Shown here piece after piece: positions 58,087-64,000 of a stretch of DNA of 64,000 nt. The stretch is from Lycorma delicatula (lineage: Eukaryota > Arthropoda > Insecta > Hemiptera > Fulgoridae): the NCBI RefSeq assembly GCF_047948215.1, contig NC_134464.1:35711020-35775019 (forward strand). Direction: 5' to 3'. The notes below the pieces were generated by a model that made no database searches, had not been told where the DNA came from, and was given only the letters and a program-made list of their open reading frames with translations. Every line of letters starts with the position of its first letter. Position 1 is the stretch's first letter. A program made the translations under genes and the position numbers.

Positions 58087-58459
58087 AAAGTATCCTTTTT
58101 GATTGCTCTTTAATAATCTATTTCAATTTTTTTTCATGTATAAAACAGAAGAGGAGTTATATAAACATGATGTGTTAACCCAGTAATAATTAATCTTGTT
58201 TTATGGTTTCAACAAATTTAGGCGTTTTTCGATTGACGGTTTTTCAGTTATCGGTAATTTTCCTAATAAAAACATTTTAATCCGGAATGATTTATTTTTA
58301 GAAGTTAAAATAACTGATATGTTTATTTTAATAATCCGAGTAAGAAAATTTGGTACTTTGTTACTCCACCCCCAAATTTTTTCACTTTTTTTATGCATCT
58401 TCTATGTCAAAAAACAACGTATTTAAACGTATTATTACAATGTATTAAACAAAAAATAT
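57516..58459. other. AT-rich stretch with (AT)n microsatellite
   Basis: A14 run then (AT)n at 58054-58084. No gene. Confidence 0.45.
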
Positions 58460-58515
58460 GTTAGCGAGGAAAGCGAACGTAGGTTGTTTGTTTAGATTAT
58501 GTTGATTCTGTGTTC

Positions 58516-58790
58516 TTTCTTTTTCTGTTTAGCCTCCGGAACCACCGTAAGGAATTACTTCAGAGAATGAATGAGGATGATAAGTATAAATTTAAGTGAA
58601 GTGTAGTCTTGTGCAGTCTCAAGTCGACCGTTCCTGAGATGTGTGGTTAATTGATACCCAACCACCAAAGAATACCGGTATCCTCGATCTGGTATTCAAA
58701 TCCATATAAAAGTAACTACTTTTTTCTAGGATTCTCGATCTCGGAATCAGCTGATGTTGTTGAGTTTACCACTATACCAACCCGGTGGGT
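58516..58790 (-). repeat. SINE-A copy 6, full length
   Basis: Tail complement ctttttctgtttagcctccg at left, gatgataagtataaattt, cgaccgttcctgagatgtgtgg, accaccaaagaataccggta, cgatctggtattcaaatcc, head complement ctataccaacccggtgggtt at right. The B-box region is decayed. No clean target duplication found. Confidence 0.88.
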
Positions 58791-58831
58791 TAACTTCGTG
58801 TACTGAGGAATCATACGTATATCAACATAAC

Positions 58832-59019
58832 GCTCTTTTTGCCTCTTTAGCCTCCGGAACCACCGTAAGATTCCTCTGAAGTAATCTTCAGAGGATGAAT
58901 GACGATGATATGTGTGAATGTAAATAAAGTGTAGTTTTGTACAGTCTCAGGTCGACCGTTCCTGAGATGTGTGGTTAATTGAAACCCAACCATCAAAGAA
59001 CACCGGTATTCACGATCTA
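58832..59019 (-). repeat. SINE-A copy 7, 5'-truncated, perfect 15-bp target duplication
   Basis: gtatatcaacataac occurs at 58817-58831 and 59020-59034. The body matches the other copies from the tail (tttagcctccggaaccaccg) to cggtattcacgatctag and lacks the tRNA head. It truncates within a few bases of the point seen in copy 5 (54177). Inserted into the left arm of R6. Confidence 0.95.
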
Positions 59020-59200
59020 GTATATCAACATAACCCAACCAAACGTAACCTACGCTTGCTAACATCATCTAATTAACGTTATGTACGTATATATTAAGCT
59101 ATTTAACGTTAATTAGACGAGGTTAACGAGCGAAACGAGCGTAGGTAATGTTTGGTTTGGATATGTTGGTATACGTACGATTCCTCATAAGGAGTCAACA

Positions 59201-60579
59201 TAATTGTTTTGTAATTTTTTATTTTTCATTAAAAAATGTACTTTTTCCATCTTAAATTTGCTCATTAAATCTGAAGAAGTTGCATAAAAAAGTGGCGTAC
59301 GATAACAAAGAAGACCGAAAATTTATATTGTAATTAGAAACAACTAATTTTACAAAAAGGTTAAGTAAAACAATTGAATAAAAATAATTACCGCTCTGGC
59401 GTTGTACAGTAACTCTCGCAATAATATAATTATCCGGCATTTATTTATGAACAGTAGAGCACCGTAACCGTTGTAAGAACTATTTATTATATGTTTGTTA
59501 TACTAATTTACTTCCTGTCTGAATCAATTAATGTAGCAATTATTTTAAAAGAGTTTTTGTTTTAAATACAATTTTTTTTCACGTCCGGTTAATGATTATT
59601 TTTTAATTTATTCTAGACAATTTTTAATGTATCAAAATGAAACAGATCAATTTTTTTTAATATTTGTTTTGATTGCTAAAAAAAATGTTCCTTTGTTGAA
59701 AAAATTTTAGCCCCAAAAAGTAGCAAAACTGGACTTTTGATAGTAGGAAAATTTTACAAAATTTTTTTCGTATCTTTTACCGCAGCGTAATGTTATCTAA
59801 AAATAAAGCATTGTAAAAATGATATTTCTTTATGCTTTTTATTCTGATTTTTATAAAAAAAAATTGCAATAATGAAATGAAATCGTGTATAGTTTTCGGT
59901 GTAAAGTTAGACTTCGATTATTTACCGGTATTATAAAGCGAGTTATTAAACTTCTAACTTATCGGTAAAGATATAGATAGATAAAAATATATAGTAATTA
60001 GAATGCTAATTAAAATAACGAGGAAATGTATTTTATTTATTGGTATATATTTATTAAATTTTATTCATTGATATTTAAATTTAGAACGCTTTTAATATTC
60101 AAGTAAGAAAACCTTTTCGTTCGTAATATCTACGATTTATATTTTTTACACGTATTTAATTTTAGTTTACAAAAAGTAATTAATAAATCTTGTATGAAAT
60201 GATATGGAGAAAGCAGAAAAGGAAGATTTTATTAATTAAAATTTTTATTACAGACTGTAAATTAATTATAAAGTTAAATTTTATTTGTGCTTATAAATGA
60301 GTTTCTTGAACATTGATTTCCTTAATGAAGAACTCGGTGTATTAATCCGTTAGAACTGGTTATAATTTTAAACCTTACGAATAAATTTTTACACCTATTA
60401 TAGTTACTTATATTAATTTAAATTTATAATGTTTAAATAAAATTAATAAAAGAAAATTATTTGCGCTAAACGATAAATTTTAAATAAAATGTAACTAGGA
60501 TGTAGTTAGATTTATCGTTGTCAAAGACTTTATGTAAGAAGAATAGTTGCTAGGATATGTGGTAAGGGTAGAAGACTAA
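59201..60579. other. AT-rich stretch, nothing recognised
   Basis: No gene. Confidence 0.4.
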
Positions 60580-60770
60580 AAAAACCTATTGAGAGTAGAA
60601 ATGAAGGGAAAATGTAAAAGAGGTTGACCAAGAACGAGATGTTTGAATATTCGAGTATATTGGATGCTGCGTGACCGGAATGGTGTGAAGTGCATCTCAA
60701 ATTAGAGAATAAAGGCTTATTGGGATGGAAAGGTTCCTCCAGGATTATAATGGTGAAGTAAAAAAAAAAT
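60580..60770 (+). pseudogene. LINE 3'-end scrap of a third type
   Basis: A frame with stops reads GKCKRG, stop, PRTRCLNI (about 60610-60645), resembling the EGKR.RGRPR.RW motif near the C-terminus of many LINE reverse transcriptases. Next comes YWMLRDRNGVK and WDGKV near the usual end. It differs from the 38.4 kb family. Confidence 0.4.
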
Positions 60771-60800
60771 TGTTTGTTTTGTTATTGTGTTCCGTTGGCT

Positions 60801-60835
60801 TAGATTTAAGATAGTAATTTATAATTACTATCTTA
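60801..60835. repeat. Short AT palindrome
   Basis: taagatagtaatt pairs with aattactatctta around a 3-nt loop (about 60806-60834); further partial copies follow to 60885. Confidence 0.6.
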
Positions 60836-60888
60836 AATTAAATTATAATTATTATTAAATTAATTTATAATTATTATCTTAAATTACT

Positions 60889-61240
60889 AGATTATGGAGG
60901 TAGAAGAATTTTGTTATTTGGGAAGTAGAATTACTAAAGATGGACGGAGCAGGAGCGATATAAAATGCCGAATAGCACAAGCGAAACGAGCCTTCAGTAA
61001 GAAATATAATTGGTTTACATCAAAAATTAATTTAAATGTCAGGAAAAGATTTTTGAAAGTATATGTTTGGAGTGTCGCTTTATATGGAAGTGAAACTTGG
61101 ACAATCGGAGTATCTGAGAAGAAAAGATTAGAAGCTTTTGAAATGTGGTGCTATAGGAGAATGTTAAAAATCAGATGGGTGGATAAAGTGGCATCAAACC
61201 AGTCAAATGACTAGAGACAAAAAAATAAAAAATAAAATTT
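60889..61240 (+). pseudogene. LINE RT tail with clean in-frame internal deletion
   Basis: Same family as 38.4 kb. From 60894 the frame is MEVEEFCYLGSRITKDGRSR .. LYGSETW .. AFEMWCYRRMLKIRWVDKV, then directly ASNQSND and stop (TAG). Compared with the 38.4 kb copy about 79 codons between DKV and the terminal ASNQSND are gone, with the frame preserved. The junction is gtg|gcatcaaacc near 61190. An A-rich tail follows. 5'-truncated, non-functional. Confidence 0.9.
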
Positions 61241-62160
61241 ATAATTAATTCATTAGGGGTACATCTTATTCATAAGAAGTTATCAAACTAATTTAGTCCA
61301 CCCAATTTTACCATTCAGCAGCAACGGATAGCTTAGGCAAATTACAAAATATTCCTCAGTCAAGAATTACTTATTAATGACTAATTACTTTTTCTGTATT
61401 ACTAAATAGGATTACCTATTTTCTTATCTACTTTTACGACCGGAATTACCGAATTTAAAATTAAAAATTTTTCTTTGAAATTCAATTTTTTATTTTAAAA
61501 TTTTTTTCGATCAAGCAAATTAAAAATTAACTGAACTCCCTTTATAAATTTTTTACAAACAAAATTATTTATTTAATTTTTGTTTCTTGAATTAATTTCT
61601 AGTGAAAGCCTATAAATTATAACTATTTAATTTTCACACAAAATATTTTTGAATATAAGATGAGAATTTGGTGCCCGTTTTCAAAATTATAATATTTTTT
61701 TCGATTTTTTGTTTAATGCTTCTTTTTATCTTAAGCAGTGGCATTTCGAGTTAATATTTAAAAATAAGCTTTCATAAAAATAATTTTGAGGGGAGGTAGA
61801 ACATCCTATCAATAATTTCGATTGAAATAGAATAGTAGAATCTAATACATTAGATTTAAAATCTTGAAACTCACTTTGTAAGTTGCGTTTACCGTTCTGG
61901 CTTGAATACAAGCAAAACAAACTTAGATGAGGTTATTTGTTTGAATTTCGGACGGTACGTGGATCAAAACACGCTACTGTTAAGTAACAAATAGGTAGAA
62001 TTCGATTTTATATCCTACCCTATTAAACGGAATTTGTATGTGTGTCTGTGTGCGTCCCTCTCAGCTTAAAAACCGGAATGTACCGATCACTAGCGGAAAA
62101 TCCCGATTCGTTAGTACATCTCGTGGTGGTCAGGTGTATATTTGTTATTATCTAAACGGT
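61241..62160. other. AT-rich stretch, nothing recognised
   Basis: No gene. Confidence 0.4.
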
Positions 62161-62166
62161 AGTTAT

Positions 62167-62196
62167 CGGAGGCTAAACAGAAAAAAGAAAGAAGGT
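62167..62196 (+). repeat. SINE-A tail scrap
   Basis: cggaggctaaacagaaaaaa then gaaagaagg matches the terminal 28 nt of SINE-A and nothing more, so it is either a severely 5'-truncated insertion or a shared LINE-type 3' tail. Confidence 0.5.
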
Positions 62197-62279
62197 GTAT
62201 ACTTGTTACCGTATATATATATATGCGAAATATATATCGAAGTTTTGGGAAAAATTTAGTACTGTTTAACCGGATCCGA

Positions 62280-62600
62280 ATATTCAGTCGAAAATCGCAA
62301 ATATGTCGAAAACGGTCGGTCCCAGCGCTTTGAAAAAACTTTTTTGACCCCACCCGCTATCAGTGGTACCCGTCGGATGATAATATTTGCTAGTGTCCCC
62401 AGGGGCGCTGTTCGGAAATTGGGGAGGGGTGCGATGAGGTGCCACCGAAATATCTCTGCAACCGGTCGTCCGATTTTGACGATTCAAACGACGTATGTAT
62501 CAGCAGGTCAAGCGCTAAGTGTTTAACGCATCGGGTACACTCTTGATCGGCCGGATTTTGGTTATTCGGAAATTAAATCGTTTAGTCCTATGTTTTGATT
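62280..62600 (+). repeat. R3 dispersed repeat, copy 2, in a GC-richer block
   Basis: 62430-62575 repeats R3 (atatctctgcaaccggtcg, ccgattttgacgattcaaac, gggtacactcttgatc, ggttattcggaaat). The GC-rich left part (62280-62430) may be the missing left half of R3. The minus-strand open frame across it has no recognisable motif. Confidence 0.6.
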
Positions 62601-62689
62601 GCGCTCGCCCTGTGCGCTAAACCTGAAATACGCTCAAACCTGTGCGCTAGCGCAGCTGTAAAGTATAAACTTACGAAGACTAAAAAGTA

Positions 62690-63095
62690 GAAAATAAAAA
62701 ATAGATAAAAGAAATTTTAAAACACTTCTCTTAAATTAAAAGGTAAAAAATAATTTTAGGATGTTATTTCAGAATGGATTTGACAACAAGCTTTGATATG
62801 TTGATTATGTGAAAGTCATAGCTTCAAATTAAAAATTGATGTTTTTGGCAATTTTTTTTTTTATGCGTGATGAATGACATAAAAGAGTAGGGTGCAAACA
62901 CGCATGAGAAAAAACTGGCAAAAACATCAAATTTTTAATTTGAAGTTATGACTTTACATAATCTTACTATCACAATCAAAGCTTGTTGTCAAATCCATTC
63001 TGAAATAACATCCTAAAATTGATTTTTCCTTTTAGTACGTTTAATTTAAGTGGTGTTTTAATTTTTTTTTACATATTTTTTATTAATTTACGTGA
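62690..63095. repeat. Near-perfect 0.4-kb hairpin element
   Basis: The inner arms 62752-62869 and 62899-63018 are reverse complements with few differences: ttttaggatgttatttcaga, atggatttgacaacaagctt, tgattatgtgaaagtcat, cttcaaattaaaaat, tgatgtttttg and atgcgtg. The loop is only about 29 nt (62870-62898). The pairing continues more loosely outward (ctttt-a, ttaaattaaa, aaaacac) to about 62690 and 63095. No coding frame. A MITE or a long hairpin-RNA source. Confidence 0.9.
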
Positions 63096-63784
63096 TTGTT
63101 ATTCTTCTTAATGTAATGAATTGTAACTAAAATGCGTCTCATTCTGAGATGCCGCCCACCAGGGCAACCCTCCCGGAATGCCTGCAGCCAGTTTTATAAA
63201 ATTTAACCTAATAAAATTTAGTCGTAAATGGATTGTATTAATGTTTTCTTTGGATCTTGCATTTAAAAGTTTTGATTTCTTCCGAGTAATCCTTTAAACT
63301 ATGTATTATCGGTATCACTTAGTTTAAACTTAACCCAGTTAAGTAATCCACAGAGCAGACAGTTTCGAAGATAGGCAATTTCTGGTGAGCATGTAAAATC
63401 TTTACCTGTTCTTGGATGGGTGTTTAATTTTTGGATGAAAAGTTTCTTTTGTTGCAGCTAGCCAGCTTAAAGATGGCCGACTCAAAATCGTTGATCGTTC
63501 TGCTCCCGTTTCACGTAAAAAAAATCATATTTCTCGAAGCGTTGTGGGCTTGATGAGCAACCGCTGTTTAGAGGTTGTTTGATTGTTCCTCTGTGTGAGA
63601 TTTTGTATTGAGGTTCTTTCAAGAATAGATTGTCCTTTCTTATACTCACCCCTTTTCTTTTATGTTGATTCCTTCCTCCCCATTTGTCGCTCTTTGAGTA
63701 TATGACCTTGTAAGGTCTGTTAACCTATCGGTTGATAAAGGATCCATAGACTGATCCCGGTCCTGAAGAGATGGCTTCACGGGA
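63096..63784. other. Moderately GC-richer stretch, no gene recognised
   Basis: A GC-rich patch, gccgcccaccagggcaaccc, is at about 63152-63171. The rise in GC towards the right edge fits the LINE remnant that follows. Confidence 0.35.
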
Positions 63785-63998
63785 AATTGGGGTACAAGTT
63801 GATCAGCTTTGGCCATTATAACATCAAGGCACGCTTGTGCGAGTGGAGATTGAGACCTCCCGCTGAATACGATTATTGAAGAAGGGAAGACAAATCAGAG
63901 TACACAGTATTCGTATGTGACAGAATCTTACAGGACAGGGAAGTACGTCTGAGAGAATTCGGCTTTGTAATCTACGGGGAACTGTGCTGCAACGAATG
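63785..63998 (+). pseudogene. Decayed LINE C-terminal tail (I/R1-like), at window edge
   Basis: One frame reads GYKLISFGHYNIKARLCEWR, LRPPAEYDY, stop, then DKSEYTVFVCDRIL..REFG, ending TGA at 63996-63998. The order GH.....L..., C/Y-D-Y-C and E-(H/Y)-T-V-F-x-C-x-R is like the C-terminal GHG...L...C..C...E.H..F.C.R segment of I/R1-type LINE reverse transcriptases. An alternative frame gives CDYCREGR, so a frameshift is likely. Recognition from motif order only. Confidence 0.42.
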
Positions 63999-64000
63999 AG

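Larger units (their letters stand above)
58460..59200. repeat. Palindromic element R6 split by two SINE-A insertions
   Basis: Without the SINE at 58832-59019, the segment 58803-59200 is an imperfect palindrome. Left arm: gaggaatcatacgtatatc, aacataac, ccaaccaaacgtaacctacg, ctaattaacgtta. Right arm: taacgttaattag, acgagcgtagg, tttggtttggatatgttgg, tatacgtacgattcctc. Stems are about 75 bp with a 15-20 nt loop around 59080-59098. A further half-arm (gttagcgaggaaagcgaacg to about 58510) lies left of the SINE at 58516. Likely a MITE-type foldback. Confidence 0.75.

Noticed and set aside
62111..62526. Overlapping frames in the GC-richer block at 62.1-62.5 kb
   Set aside because: They fall across a SINE-A tail scrap and repeat R3; no motif, and GC-rich repeats make open frames by chance.

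Overview
This is an AT-rich eukaryotic window, almost certainly from an insect and plausibly a hemipteran. The insect call rests on its mobile-element content: a non-LTR retrotransposon ending in the CTTCAGTCATTTGACTGG motif, tRNA-derived SINEs, Tc1/mariner DNA transposons with TA target sites, and Penelope-like remnants. The only host gene I can support is short, intron-containing and glutamine-rich, with a signal peptide. There are no operons, Shine-Dalgarno sites, rRNA genes or CRISPR arrays. The species cannot be named from sequence alone.

Layout. 0-5 kb: LINE 3' fragment, SINE-A copy, GC-rich island, first R1 repeat. 7-13.5 kb: a foldback element (about 130-bp arms, 1.4 kb apart), an R1 repeat with a tRNA-like hairpin, a SINE-B copy, and a long inverted repeat (about 390-bp arms) enclosing an R2 repeat and a collapsed transposase. 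15-21.4 kb: SINE-A, a decayed mariner-like transposase, an inverted R1 copy, a well-preserved mariner-like transposon with 28-bp terminal repeats, and another R1 copy. 23-28 kb: second R2 copy and two LINE fragments of different lineages. 30-33.5 kb: SINE-B, an RNase H LINE tail, and a Tc1-like transposon interrupted by a SINE-A with a perfect 12-bp target duplication. 36.8-44.8 kb: Penelope-like remnant, a young 5'-truncated LINE with an 11-bp target duplication and long open frame, and two more RNase H LINE tails. 48.5-50.9 kb (minus strand): two coding exons of the Q-rich secreted protein. 52-59.2 kb: Penelope-like GIY-YIG remnant, SINE-A copies with 15-bp target duplications, and a palindromic element split by SINEs. 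60.5-64 kb: LINE remnants, one with a tidy in-frame internal deletion, a 0.4-kb near-perfect hairpin, and a decayed LINE tail at the window edge.

The window is a gene-poor, transposon-layered stretch. Direct sequence evidence (target-site duplications, nested insertions, TIRs, shared motifs) gives a partial insertion order: the Tc1-like element precedes its SINE-A, and the palindromic element precedes the SINE-As inside it. I did not find a clear new biological system. The most unusual structures are the 62.7-63.1 kb hairpin, the hairpin R1 family with tRNA-type B boxes in both arms, and the secreted Q-rich gene with a possible alternative terminal micro-exon.
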